The translations under genes and the position numbers were made by a program. From the NCBI GenBank assembly GCA_019694515.1, contig JAIBBU010000011.1:34935-98934 (forward strand): a stretch of DNA of 64,000 nucleotides, in the 5' to 3' direction. This stretch comes from Oligoflexia bacterium. GTDB taxonomy: Bacteria > Bdellovibrionota_C > UBA2361 > JBGSMV01. This document shows, piece by piece, positions 47,356-57,476 of the stretch. Under the pieces are notes generated by a model. It made no database searches. It was not told where the DNA came from and worked only from the letters and a program-made list of their open reading frames with translations. The stretch's first letter is position 1. Each line of letters starts with the position of its first letter.

Positions 47356-48006
47356 TCAATTATTCTTTAGCCGCTTCAAAGAACCGCGGCCCGCAGCGCC
47401 CCGCTGCTCCTTCGCTTTGTCGTCGCCGCCTTTTGCGGCCTTCTCCGCCCTGGGCCCCTCGGCGCCGTCATCTGCTTTTTTCTCGGCCAGCGTTACCCGT
47501 ACCGTTCCTTCGGCCACACTGCGGTTGTCTGCCAGAAAAATGCGGATCAGATCGGCACTGAGTATACTGCCGTTTTGTTCGAGCTGCGGATTCTCCGTTA
47601 ATGTGACGGTATCGCTGGCTCGTTCATAGATCGCATGCTGGCTGGAAGCTTTTATATCGGCCTTAGTTATGAGCACATTCGTGCTCGCTATCATCTTTTG
47701 AATTTGATTCTTGTCGTCGTAGAAGCCCTGCAGTGTGTCAGACTTCATATTCATCTCTTCGTGGGTAACATCGACGTGACCTTTGTATTCGAAGACGCGG
47801 TCTTTGGTATTTAGGCTTAACGAGTCTGAATTGATATAGGTCGGCCCTTTACCGCTGTCCAATTTTAATTGATCCGAAAAGGGGATGCTGTGTGTCGGGG
47901 CCGGTTGGGGCGGTGTTGACTGCGCCCAACAGAGCGACATGCCGAGTGCTAGAGTGAGTAGCGGCGTGCCTAAGCAAACCGATTTAAGACAGCTATTCAT
48001 GGGCAT
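47356..48006 (-). CDS. lptA: LPS transport periplasmic protein LptA
   Basis: 216 residues with a signal peptide ending near CWAQS. The OstA beta-jellyroll is visible (INSDSLSLNTKDRVFEYKGH, TDTLQGFY-type strand, ADIKASSQHAIYE). LptA forms the bridge that carries lipopolysaccharide across the periplasm. The C-terminal tail beyond about 185 is Lys/Gly/Arg rich and extra to the family. Its start overlaps lptC by 14 bases; ATG 48000, two codons in, is an alternative. Confidence 0.92.
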   Translation of the reverse strand: MPMNSCLKSVCLGTPLLTLALGMSLCWAQSTPPQPAPTHSIPFSDQLKLDSGKGPTYINSDSLSLNTKDRVFEYKGHVDVTHEEMNMKSDTLQGFYDDKNQIQKMIASTNVLITKADIKASSQHAIYERASDTVTLTENPQLEQNGSILSADLIRIFLADNRSVAEGTVRVTLAEKKADDGAEGPRAEKAAKGGDDKAKEQRGAAGRGSLKRLKNN

Positions 48007-48604
48007 CTTCCTTTTTTGCTCTGATTACACTTCGAACGTTCTTCCGCAGTATGATTTGCTGAGTTTTGAGATCGGCTGTGAGAGACTCGCCCGTGATGTC
48101 CAGCAGTTCGCTCGTAATCTGGACTTGGCCTGGAGCCGTAACCTGGTCGAGTTCCTTATCATAACTAGCGCTCGCGGTGTGCAGCTCGGCTTTGGAGTTA
48201 TATTCAACTTTAATATTGCCTCTTAATTCAGCTTTTTTTAAGGCGGCTCCCTCCAGAAAGAGCACCGCCTGGTCAGCATCTAGAAGCACGGTATTATCCC
48301 GCTCACGGTAAAACCATAAATGTGCTTTGGTAAGTTCGGCGCTACTGCTGGCGGGGTAGTAGAGTCCCCCCTCGGCTTTCACTTCCCACAGCTTCTTGCC
48401 GTCGCGGCTCTCACTCCGTTGGAAATCACGTAAGACAATGCTCGGCGCGCCCGCATTGCCGGAGTCGGGAGCCGGAGTTGAGGCTGGTAAAGTAGCAATC
48501 GGCTTAAGTCCTTCCTGGCGCGGGGTAAAAAACAAGAAAATAAGAACGAAGAAGCCTAAGATTGCTCCAGCTAATGCTCTGCTCTGACCTTTAGTGAGAT
48601 GCAT
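47993..48604 (-). CDS. lptC: LPS export protein LptC
   Basis: 203 residues. One N-terminal membrane anchor (ALAGAILGFFVLIFLFF) is followed by a periplasmic OstA-like fold (LWEVKAEGGLYYP, AELRGNIKVEYN, LDQVTAPGQVQITSELLDI). LptC passes lipopolysaccharide from LptBFG to LptA. It is coupled to lptA by overlap and follows kdsA by 14 bases. kdsD and kdsC, often found between kdsA and lptC, are absent. Confidence 0.93.
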   Translation of the reverse strand: MHLTKGQSRALAGAILGFFVLIFLFFTPRQEGLKPIATLPASTPAPDSGNAGAPSIVLRDFQRSESRDGKKLWEVKAEGGLYYPASSSAELTKAHLWFYRERDNTVLLDADQAVLFLEGAALKKAELRGNIKVEYNSKAELHTASASYDKELDQVTAPGQVQITSELLDITGESLTADLKTQQIILRKNVRSVIRAKKEDAHE

Positions 48605-48618
48605 CTTGGGGTAGGGGA

Positions 48619-49467
48619 TTAAACAAACCTCAGAGCGCTGGCTCTGATTTCACAAGCAGCCTCCAAGACGTGCGCTAGTTCGCTCAACGGCAGCATGCTT
48701 TGACCGTCGGAGGGCGCTCGTTCTGGAGCATCATGGCATTCAATAAATAACCCGGAGACGCCAATTGCGACAGCGCTGCGCACCAACGCCGGAATAAACT
48801 GTCGGCTGCCTCCGGACTGCCCCTTCTCGCCGCCCATGCTTTGAACGGAGTGTGTTGCATCGAAAATCACCGGATACCCCGACTGACCCAGCATAATTAA
48901 ACTACGCGGATCGACGACCAGATCGCGATAGCCAAAACTCGAACCGCGCTCGCATAACATTATGCGGTGGTTGCCGGTGGACGCGATCTTTTCAGCACTA
49001 AATCGCATGTCCGCGGGATGCATAAATTGTCCCTTCTTGCAGTTAACAGCGCGGCCGGTGGCCCCCACCGCCAACAACAGATCCGTTTGGCGGCAAAGGA
49101 ACGCGGGGATTTGAAGAATATCGGCGACCAACGCGGTGGGCGCCGCTTGGTCAGCGGTGTGCACATCGGTAATTATAGGCAGACCGGTGGATTTCTTTAC
49201 TGCTGCGAGTATAGAGAGTCCCTGTTCCATGCCCGGACCACGTTGCCCAGCTAGGCTGGTGCGATTGGCTTTATCAAAGGATGCTTTGAACACTAGACTG
49301 ATCGGGAACTTTTTGCAGATTTCCTGGAGCGTGCCTGCGATCATTAAACAGTGCTCTGCGGATTCAATTTGGCAGGGGCCGGCAAGCAGCACCAACTTTT
49401 CCCGTGGACCGACACGCACCGTCGGGTTTAAGTCGAAGGGGCCAGGTGCTGTAGCGATGCTGTTCAT
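48619..49467 (-). CDS. kdsA: KDO-8-phosphate synthase
   Basis: 282 residues. It condenses arabinose-5-phosphate and phosphoenolpyruvate to KDO-8-phosphate for the LPS inner core. VLLAGPCQIES near 28-38, FKASFDKANRTS near 58-69, TDVHTADQ, LCRQTDLL and DATHSVQ near 203-209 are family blocks. The Cys of VNCKKGQF region and the GPC Cys do not by themselves settle metal dependence. It lies directly downstream of pyrG as in many proteobacteria. Confidence 0.96.
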   Translation of the reverse strand: MNSIATAPGPFDLNPTVRVGPREKLVLLAGPCQIESAEHCLMIAGTLQEICKKFPISLVFKASFDKANRTSLAGQRGPGMEQGLSILAAVKKSTGLPIITDVHTADQAAPTALVADILQIPAFLCRQTDLLLAVGATGRAVNCKKGQFMHPADMRFSAEKIASTGNHRIMLCERGSSFGYRDLVVDPRSLIMLGQSGYPVIFDATHSVQSMGGEKGQSGGSRQFIPALVRSAVAIGVSGLFIECHDAPERAPSDGQSMLPLSELAHVLEAACEIRASALRFV

Positions 49468-49569
49468 ATGCTCACCTTCTGAGTTTCTCTAAAATAGACC
49501 ACTCTGAATCGCAAATATTCAGAGCGCCATTATAACGGCAGGATGCAATACGAGTATTTGAGTTAAGGT

Positions 49570-51312
<1,743 letters not shown>

Positions 51313-51317
51313 TCAGT

Positions 51318-51334
51318 CCGCTCGGCTCGAGCGG
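51318..51334 (-). other. GC-rich hairpin in the pyrG leader
   Basis: CCGCTCG (51318-51324) pairs perfectly with CGAGCGG (51328-51334) around a 3-base loop, 33 bases before the pyrG start. No T-run follows on the minus strand. It could be an RNA element in the pyrG 5' leader or the end of a plus-strand transcript. A nearby dyad TGTACC/GGTACA lies at about 51335-51353. Confidence 0.4.
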
Positions 51335-51491
51335 TGTACCTTTGGGGGGTACAATTAAGTTTATGATAAAGAGGAGATAAATGCTAGCCCGCACATTGTG
51401 CCTGTCTAGCGCCAAATAGTTGAAATCTAAATTGACCCTCGGTCGAATGGGGGCGGGGCGGTTCCTAGCGCTCGGAAGCGGCGGCTCCGCC

Positions 51492-52226
51492 TTAGGTTAA
51501 TTGCCGGTACAGTTCTGCCCTGAATAGCATGAACCAATTTACAACTACCACCCCTAAGAGAGTGCTAATTATTACCGGCAGTCCGGCTAGTGCTCCGATT
51601 AAACCAGCCGCCTGAAAAACAATCTTCAAGCACGGCATCAATGCTTCGCTCGAGGACAGCGTCATCAGCACCCCCAGCGGACTAATTACTATCCAGGGCA
51701 GAAGGATCACGAGTAGCGGCAGATACCATTCGATCCAGCGATTCTTGGTGAAATTCGCAGATTCAGAGAGCGCCGACATCCCGTCATACCTTCCGATGTA
51801 GATGCTTTCCGGAAGCGCATTAAATACCAGAATAATGAATAGCTGCAGTACTATTAGAACACGCTCCAGCTGCATCCCTTGAATAAGCTGCTGCACAATA
51901 AATAGGGCGATATAAATGATAAAAGCAGCGTTGATCACTGCGCTTAAAAGCTGATAATCAAGCTTCAGCATCTCGCTCAGATTGAGCCGAACTCCATTTG
52001 AAATGTCCTGCAGCCAGCTGAAATAGTAGGCCAGCAGCACCACCTGCGCCAAACCCACCACCATGCCGCCGGCGAATCCCATCCCTCCGAATAGCTGTGC
52101 TAGCACGATCAGCGCCAAATAGGCGGCAATCGAGCTGCCAATTAGTAGCGGATTACGCAGCAGGTTATGGGTAGCCTGTTTGGCCGCATTTAAATAGATC
52201 TTCGGCATGCGGCTGGCTGTGCGCAT
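51492..52226 (-). CDS. Integral membrane protein coupled to pcnB, unknown function
   Basis: 244 residues with about six membrane helices arranged in pairs. I do not recognise the family; it resembles glycerophosphoryl-diester/DUF4013-like multi-helix proteins only in layout. A central ESIYIGRYDGMSALSESANFTKNRW loop is the most conserved-looking part. Its ATG immediately follows the pcnB stop (TAAATG), so translation is coupled. Nothing in the sequence hints at a substrate. Confidence 0.65.
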   Translation of the reverse strand: MRTASRMPKIYLNAAKQATHNLLRNPLLIGSSIAAYLALIVLAQLFGGMGFAGGMVVGLAQVVLLAYYFSWLQDISNGVRLNLSEMLKLDYQLLSAVINAAFIIYIALFIVQQLIQGMQLERVLIVLQLFIILVFNALPESIYIGRYDGMSALSESANFTKNRWIEWYLPLLVILLPWIVISPLGVLMTLSSSEALMPCLKIVFQAAGLIGALAGLPVIISTLLGVVVVNWFMLFRAELYRQLT

Positions 52227-53537
52227 TTAACGAATCGCCTGCGGATACCGATTTCCAGATCGGCGATTACGCCGCCTGCCGCCGCGACGGCGACCGCGGC
52301 GGATGTTGCCCGTCTCTTCTATTTCTTCGGGCTGGCGATTTTGGGCATCCCGCTCGCTGCTTCGGATGTCAGTTAGATCTAGACACGCGCTAAAAGCGTA
52401 AAAGTCTTTTTGCAGCTGCCGGTCGGCCGCGCGCGGAGCTCGCCGGCCGGTTCTGGCGAGGATGATGGAGCGATACCAATGATCGATCAGATCGGAGATC
52501 TTTCCGCGCTCTTTTCTAGGGACTGCGAGTGTAGAGAAGCTCTCCTTCAAGGATCTCTGCAGATCCTCCCGCGTCAAATCGGATTTGGTAATTTGGTCTA
52601 AGCTAACCGCTTTCGTGGCGCCAAAGAGCGCGATCAAGCTAAGGACCACGGTAGGAGAAACTGAGTTGCCGTCTCGGATTAGTTGGTCGCAGTGGCCGAG
52701 GCTGACGGAGAGGCGGCTGGGAGACGAAAGCAGAAAGGAGAAAGAACCGGTTAGCTCGGGCAATAGATACTGTAAGAGATGATATTCATCCAGTTGCCGT
52801 AAGATCGGCAGGCAGTACCCAGAACAGAGATCTTTCTTAAGCTCTTCGTAGACCCGCAACTCCGGACACTGCTTGATCAGCACGGCATTATTGCGAATCG
52901 ACCTCTGGCAATTTTCTTCGATCCTGAAATTCGCCCGCACTGCATGCCGGACAGCACGGATCATACGCACTGGATCCTCTGCCAGCCTTTCGTCGGGATT
53001 GCCGATAATCCGCACGATCTCATCCTTTAGGTCATGCATGCCTCCCACATAATCAATCACCGAGAATGTAGCTAGATCGTAGAAGAGACCGTTGATTGTA
53101 AGATCGCGTCGCAATGCGTCTGTTTCCGGTGTGCCGTACTTGTTGTCGCGCAGCAGCCGCGCTTTTCGATCTAGCACCTCTTCTTGAGGATCAATCGGAT
53201 CGCTATAGTCCCGGAAGGTCGAGAGCTCAATTACTTTGCCGCCGCGGAAAAAGACGTGCGCCAGTTTGAAACGCTTCCCGATGATGCGGCAGTTGCCGAA
53301 GATCGACTTGATTTGATTGGGGGTAGCGTCGGTACTGACGTCAAAATCCTTGGGACGTTTTTTTAGAAGCAGATCGCGAACGCCGCCTCCAACCATGTAA
53401 GCCTTGAAGTCGTGGCGCAGTAGGCGATACATGACCTTGAGCGCATCTGGATCGATTGAATTACGGGAGATGCCGTGCTGTTCGCGCGAATAAACTTCAG
53501 GAAATTTCTTATCGATCGAACGTGGCTTCATCTTCAA
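52227..53537 (-). CDS. pcnB: Poly(A) polymerase / tRNA nucleotidyltransferase family protein PcnB
   Basis: 436 residues. The class II nucleotidyltransferase head has YMVGGGVRDLLLKKRPKDFDVSTDA with the DxD metal site, followed by RRDLTINGLFYD and the RMIRAVRHAVRANFRI block. The C-terminus is very basic with Arg/Gly repeats (about 412-436), as in poly(A) polymerase I, which supports PcnB over a CCA-adding enzyme. The distinction between the two activities cannot be certain from motifs alone. It is followed directly by the membrane-protein gene. Confidence 0.88.
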   Translation of the reverse strand: MKMKPRSIDKKFPEVYSREQHGISRNSIDPDALKVMYRLLRHDFKAYMVGGGVRDLLLKKRPKDFDVSTDATPNQIKSIFGNCRIIGKRFKLAHVFFRGGKVIELSTFRDYSDPIDPQEEVLDRKARLLRDNKYGTPETDALRRDLTINGLFYDLATFSVIDYVGGMHDLKDEIVRIIGNPDERLAEDPVRMIRAVRHAVRANFRIEENCQRSIRNNAVLIKQCPELRVYEELKKDLCSGYCLPILRQLDEYHLLQYLLPELTGSFSFLLSSPSRLSVSLGHCDQLIRDGNSVSPTVVLSLIALFGATKAVSLDQITKSDLTREDLQRSLKESFSTLAVPRKERGKISDLIDHWYRSIILARTGRRAPRAADRQLQKDFYAFSACLDLTDIRSSERDAQNRQPEEIEETGNIRRGRRRGGRRRNRRSGNRYPQAIR

Positions 53538-53680
53538 ACCCTACCGCATAACCCTGCAGGACAGTCCTTTTGTCAGGCATACCCTCACATTTTCGAATTG
53601 CGTCCTGCAGATCCGCAACCTGGTGAATAGTGTTCTACCGGAAAATTGATTGTACATACAGAGCATGGGCCTGCGTATGG

Positions 53681-53692
53681 GGCAAATTTGCC
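53681..53692. promoter_or_regulatory. Perfect 12-bp palindrome
   Basis: GGCAAATTTGCC is a perfect palindrome in the divergent region between pcnB and the small gene at 53894. Its size and symmetry suit a dimeric repressor site, but no repressor is indicated. Confidence 0.35.
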
Positions 53693-53716
53693 GCTCCAAC
53701 ACCGAAATTCAGCGCG

Positions 53717-53773
53717 TTAGGAAGGCGCGGAGGAAGCGTCGAGGGCTTCCTAAAAAATTAGGAGTTTCTCCTA
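53717..53773. terminator. Tandem hairpins, terminator-like on the minus strand
   Basis: TTAGGAAG (53717-53724) pairs with CTTCCTAA (53746-53753). TAGGAG (53759-53764) then pairs with CTCCTA (53768-53773) around TTT. Read on the minus strand, the second hairpin is followed by AATTTTTTAGG, like an intrinsic terminator. It would stop minus-strand transcripts from the UvrA-like cluster before pcnB. Confidence 0.45.
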
Positions 53774-53893
53774 TTTAGTGCGATCTGAGCCTAGTCGATA
53801 CCCAAGATAGAAGCGAGGAGAACGATTTTAGGTATAAGCCGCTGCCCCAAGGCGCTAAGCACTAACGCGCATAACATTAAGAGGGATAGCACC

Positions 53894-54112
53894 ATGTGTC
53901 GAGCAATTTATCCGCACGAGCTTACAGATCCTGATTTTTCTTGGCTGTTGAACAGCTACCGCGAGAACCATCCCAGCTACATGCTGATCGAAATTCCCAC
54001 TCTGCCCATAGTGCTAATACCTGAAACAGAAAGCTGTGTGACGCCATGTGGTGACAAGATTGCGCAGCTGCTTCGCGACGCACGTTCTGAAGAAGTGCCG
54101 AAGGAAGAATAA
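53894..54112 (+). CDS. Small hypothetical protein
   Basis: 72 residues, no known family. AAGAGGG stands about nine bases before ATG 53894. The sequence is compact and balanced (hydrophobic YMLIEIPTLPIVLIPE core, charged C-terminal helix) with three Cys, and has no membrane segment or signal. Its stop is 6 bases from the convergent end of the UvrA-like gene. It could be an isolated gene or part of the neighbouring unusual cluster. Confidence 0.55.
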   Translation: MCRAIYPHELTDPDFSWLLNSYRENHPSYMLIEIPTLPIVLIPETESCVTPCGDKIAQLLRDARSEEVPKEE

Positions 54113-54118
54113 CCCGTC

Positions 54119-56194
54119 CTATCCAGCTTCTAGATTCCACACGCGCAGGCATTTTGAAAGCAGCTCGCGGCGGCTTTCTTCCATCAAGATGATGGCCCCA
54201 GCGGCAGCCATGTCAGCAAAGATTTGGGTGATGGTTGCAATCTCTGCGCTGGTTGCGTCGGCGGCCGGTCTTTCAATCAGAAAAAGTGTTCCGGCTGCCC
54301 CGAATTTTAAGCCCTGCGCCAGATTCAATCGGCGACGCTCGCCGTCCCCCAAAAACTGAGCCTCCTGATTAAGCGCTAGGTGTCCCACTCCAAGTTGTTG
54401 TGGGAGTTTCAGTTCGCGTCGGCACTTGGGGATCGAGCTTAGTAAGCTCATGGCGTCGTTGATCGAAAGGCTCAGAATTTCAGTGAGATTCAGACCGCGA
54501 TAAACAAGGCTCTTGCCTGTCGAGGTGTGCGGGGCTTTCTTGATCTGAGCAGGGGTTAATCCCTGCATGCGGGCCGTTTCGAGGCGCGCCATGAACTCAG
54601 CCAGCGGAGTCAGTAAGCCCAAGATTGAAGCCACGGTGGAGTTCGCGACATAGTTTGGGAAGAGTCTAATAATGCGGGTGCGTTTGAGCCCTTCGATCCT
54701 CTCAATCACCCCTAAGCTAGGAGCTGCACCCGGCTGGGCTGGGGCTAGCGCGCTCTGCAACAGCTTCGGTAATGCATCAAAGAGCAGCCGACTTTTACCG
54801 CTGGCCGGTTCACCCGAGAGTGCGTATAAACCTGGCCCGGAAAGCTCCAGTTCGGAAAAGGTAGCCGCCCCGATACTTACAGCGGAGAGAGAAAGCGCAG
54901 TTTTGCCGCACCCTGTTGGGCTAACTGGTTTGAGGGGGGCTGATGGTGCGTGGCGTGCGCCGCCCGGGCGCATCGCCACCAGCGCACCTCCGGCGTTACC
55001 CCCTGCTGGCCCAAGCTCAATAATCCGATCGGATCCCATCTCAGCACAGGGATGATTATCGGCGACAACGATGCTGTTCCCCGCCGCGCGTATTTGCTTG
55101 AGACGATCGAAAAGCTCGGTCATCTCAAAATCACTTAAATATACCGAAGGACCGTCTAGTAGGACTATACGCGAGGGGTCGGCTTGATTGAAGTGCAACG
55201 CCAGCCTCAGGCGATAGGCTTCGCTGGACGAAAGCGTTCCCAAGCGTTGACTCAGACGAAGGCTGGCAAGCTTCCAGTGACGCAGTGCTGCCAGTGGAAG
55301 ATGCAAAGCTTCAAAAACAGGGTCGGTCGTGGCCTCGGCAGCTTGCTGGATTGACATCTCAAGCAAGCGCCCGAAACTGAGGCCTTTATAGCTGACGTTG
55401 TTGATCTCCTCAGCGTTACTTAGAACGGCGCTAGTTAATTCTGCCTCGGTGTAAAGTGCCCGTTTAGTACCGCAGCAGGCGCACGCTGACCCAAGATTTA
55501 CTCGGAGCGTTATGTCAGCGCCCGCTGCACCGGGAGAGCTCACTGTTAGGCCGAGCGCGGAGAGCTGTTTTGCCGTTCTAAAAGCCTCAAGCAGACGCCC
55601 CTCGTAAGGAGTTTCAGAGGAGAAACGATCCAGCATTAATTCTGGCAGAACATTCGGATCCGGTTGGTTATCAGCGCCAGGCAGGGGCTGGAGCCCTAGC
55701 TCCAGAACTCTAGGCAGCTCCTCCCGCCGGATAGTGATACCAACCAAGAGGTCTCCTCTCAGTCCATGCTCCGCACAGGCTGCCAGGAAGCTCTTGGGAG
55801 TCCAATGCCGCAGGATCGAGCGCCTCCCAGCTACGGCACAGGTTGGGCAGGCATACTCGCCCGCCAGGACGAAGGTCTCAAAAAGTAATCTGGAGTCGTA
55901 AACTACTAAGGCCAGAGGAGTGTTAGGCTGAAAGTCAATTTCAGCATCAATCAGTACCGTACGAGGTAAGTTGGTGCAGGGATCGATCTTCAAATCATCT
56001 AGGTAAAGCGGTGCAGTCCCAGCTGATACCGCGGCCAAAAACTGCTCAAGCTCAGTTCCTCGCCGGGCCAAGGTGCCCTTCACTATAGAGCTTTTACCGG
56101 AACCGCAAGGCCCACGGAGGTTGGTGATCTTTCCCGCCTCAATTTGCAGCGTCAAATTCTTCAAATTGTGCAGATGCAGTCCGCGCAGCTCCAT
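54119..56194 (-). CDS. Compact, degenerate UvrA paralogue
   Basis: 691 residues against about 940 in UvrA. Two ABC-type ATPase halves are visible. Half one has Walker A GPCGSGKSS (28-36), CxxC at 116-119, CACC at 238-241, signature LSSSEAYRLRLA (321-332) and Walker B IVLLDGPSVYL, where the catalytic Glu is Gly 348. Half two has Walker A GEPASGKS (461-468), signature LGDGERRRLNLA (615-626) and LFLIERPAADA, where Asp-Glu is Glu-Arg (641-642). The switch His is lost in the second half (MEES) and altered in the first (DNHP). The second UvrA zinc module is missing. ATP may still bind, but hydrolysis is doubtful. DNA repair by excision is therefore unlikely; a DNA-binding or structural role is an inference. 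It is the last gene of a three-gene minus-strand cluster. Confidence 0.75.
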   Translation of the reverse strand: MELRGLHLHNLKNLTLQIEAGKITNLRGPCGSGKSSIVKGTLARRGTELEQFLAAVSAGTAPLYLDDLKIDPCTNLPRTVLIDAEIDFQPNTPLALVVYDSRLLFETFVLAGEYACPTCAVAGRRSILRHWTPKSFLAACAEHGLRGDLLVGITIRREELPRVLELGLQPLPGADNQPDPNVLPELMLDRFSSETPYEGRLLEAFRTAKQLSALGLTVSSPGAAGADITLRVNLGSACACCGTKRALYTEAELTSAVLSNAEEINNVSYKGLSFGRLLEMSIQQAAEATTDPVFEALHLPLAALRHWKLASLRLSQRLGTLSSSEAYRLRLALHFNQADPSRIVLLDGPSVYLSDFEMTELFDRLKQIRAAGNSIVVADNHPCAEMGSDRIIELGPAGGNAGGALVAMRPGGARHAPSAPLKPVSPTGCGKTALSLSAVSIGAATFSELELSGPGLYALSGEPASGKSRLLFDALPKLLQSALAPAQPGAAPSLGVIERIEGLKRTRIIRLFPNYVANSTVASILGLLTPLAEFMARLETARMQGLTPAQIKKAPHTSTGKSLVYRGLNLTEILSLSINDAMSLLSSIPKCRRELKLPQQLGVGHLALNQEAQFLGDGERRRLNLAQGLKFGAAGTLFLIERPAADATSAEIATITQIFADMAAAGAIILMEESRRELLSKCLRVWNLEAG

Positions 56195-56347
56195 AGTCTA
56201 AGAGGTACTTACTTGTAAATTTAGAGCGCAGCAAGAATGAAGCAAAGACTATTAGGAAAAAGACAGATTTATTCCTGGCAATCAGCCGTGAGCATGCAGG
56301 AAAGAGCAGCATTGATCAATGCGCATGCAGATCGGAAGTTCACAGGT

Positions 56348-57355
56348 CTATCCCGGGCTGCCCGGCTTCGGACGCTCTAACAGCGGAACGAAACGACGGG
56401 CTAATTGCCAGGCCTCTTCACGACGCTCTGCTAAGTATTGAGCGCCGATCAGGGCGCGTACGTAACCACGGTATGACAGAAACTCTCCGAATTGCAGATC
56501 CCGCAGAATTGCAGCGGTAATCTCAGTCCGTCCTAAACGCCGATCGAAATCATCGATATGTGTCAGCCAGCTAGAGGCGGTCTCGCCCTGCAGCTGTCGA
56601 AGATTATGCTGGGGAAATCGCGTAGAGATAAAGCGTCGCAATGCAGTAGCTACAATCGTGTCTCCGATAAAGACGACCCGGCTAAAGCGGAGCTTTCTTT
56701 GTCCTTCGTCCCGTTCCTGTCCAAGTGCATCCCGAAACAGCTGCAGTTTGTCCGGTGCGAAATAGATCTCAAGACCCTCTCTAACTTCTGTGGGCGAATG
56801 GCTGCAGGTCGCAACAGAGGGCAGGTAAGTATTGGAAAATTGCAGCCGCAAACTTGCTAAGTAGGACGCCGGTTTCTCCAGATCTCCATAAAGCTTGCGC
56901 ACTAAATCAGCGGCTCCGATTACTCCGCGATCTAAGAGTACGGCGCCAACTACCGCCGCGAGCAGCTGCGGGGCCAGCTCAGCTTCCGGCGCTCCACAAG
57001 CGGAAGCTAATCGGCCTAGATGTGCTTTCCTTGCCAGATGCAGCCGCGTTTCTAGGCTGCTCAATGAGTCAAGGGCGGTTTTGAGCAACCGGCCGTCGTC
57101 GGATGGCAAGCCTTCCTGATACAAGATCTCAGCGTTCGCGACACTCAGCGCAGCCTCCCCGACAAATGCCAAATGCTCGTGCGCCAGACGTTCCTTGCCG
57201 CGGCTGTGGGTAGCCGAGAGGGCTTGTCCCAATTTCTCTTCGCGCCGAAACCTGACCCCCTGGGCTGCCAGAAATTCATATACCGCTTGCTTGGCCTGCT
57301 CCGACTGAGGCGAAGAATTACTGGGTCCGCCGGGACGGCCAAATTCTGGAGTCAT
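56348..57355 (-). CDS. Tandem RNase III-fold protein lacking most catalytic residues
   Basis: 335 residues built from two RNase III-like domains and no dsRNA-binding domain. Domain one (about 40-160) has QALSATH, then EHLAFVGEAALSV (60-72) matching the signature ERLEFLGD, and LLAAVVGAVLLDRG (131-144) matching the second signature. Domain two (about 200-325) has VVFIGDTIVATALRRF (227-242) and VRALIGAQYLAER (299-311). In domain one the final Asp of the first motif is Glu 67, and the Asp and Glu of the second motif are gone. In domain two Asp 232 remains, but the first Glu is Ser 225 and the second-motif Asp/Glu are Gly/Arg. Cleavage activity is therefore improbable; RNA binding or ribosome association is possible, as in mitochondrial MRPL44. 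The call rests on my manual alignment. Confidence 0.62.
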   Translation of the reverse strand: MTPEFGRPGGPSNSSPQSEQAKQAVYEFLAAQGVRFRREEKLGQALSATHSRGKERLAHEHLAFVGEAALSVANAEILYQEGLPSDDGRLLKTALDSLSSLETRLHLARKAHLGRLASACGAPEAELAPQLLAAVVGAVLLDRGVIGAADLVRKLYGDLEKPASYLASLRLQFSNTYLPSVATCSHSPTEVREGLEIYFAPDKLQLFRDALGQERDEGQRKLRFSRVVFIGDTIVATALRRFISTRFPQHNLRQLQGETASSWLTHIDDFDRRLGRTEITAAILRDLQFGEFLSYRGYVRALIGAQYLAERREEAWQLARRFVPLLERPKPGSPG

Positions 57356-57476
57356 AGGTGTTGGTAAGATACAGCTAGTGAGTTATCGAAAAAGCGGTTC
57401 CAGGAAGATCATCCCTTTAGCCCCTTCGCCATGTGCTCATTCAAGCTCTCAAAAATTGCCGGGCTAATCAAGTTCG

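Larger units (their letters stand above)
53538..53893. other. Intergenic region rich in palindromes
   Basis: About 356 bases without a gene, upstream of both pcnB (minus) and a small plus-strand gene. It contains the palindrome and hairpins listed separately. Confidence 0.45.

Noticed and set aside
51379..51420. 12-codon plus-strand frame with a good ribosome site upstream of pyrG
   Set aside because: Only 12 residues and antisense to the pyrG leader; a leader peptide on the wrong strand has no target gene.
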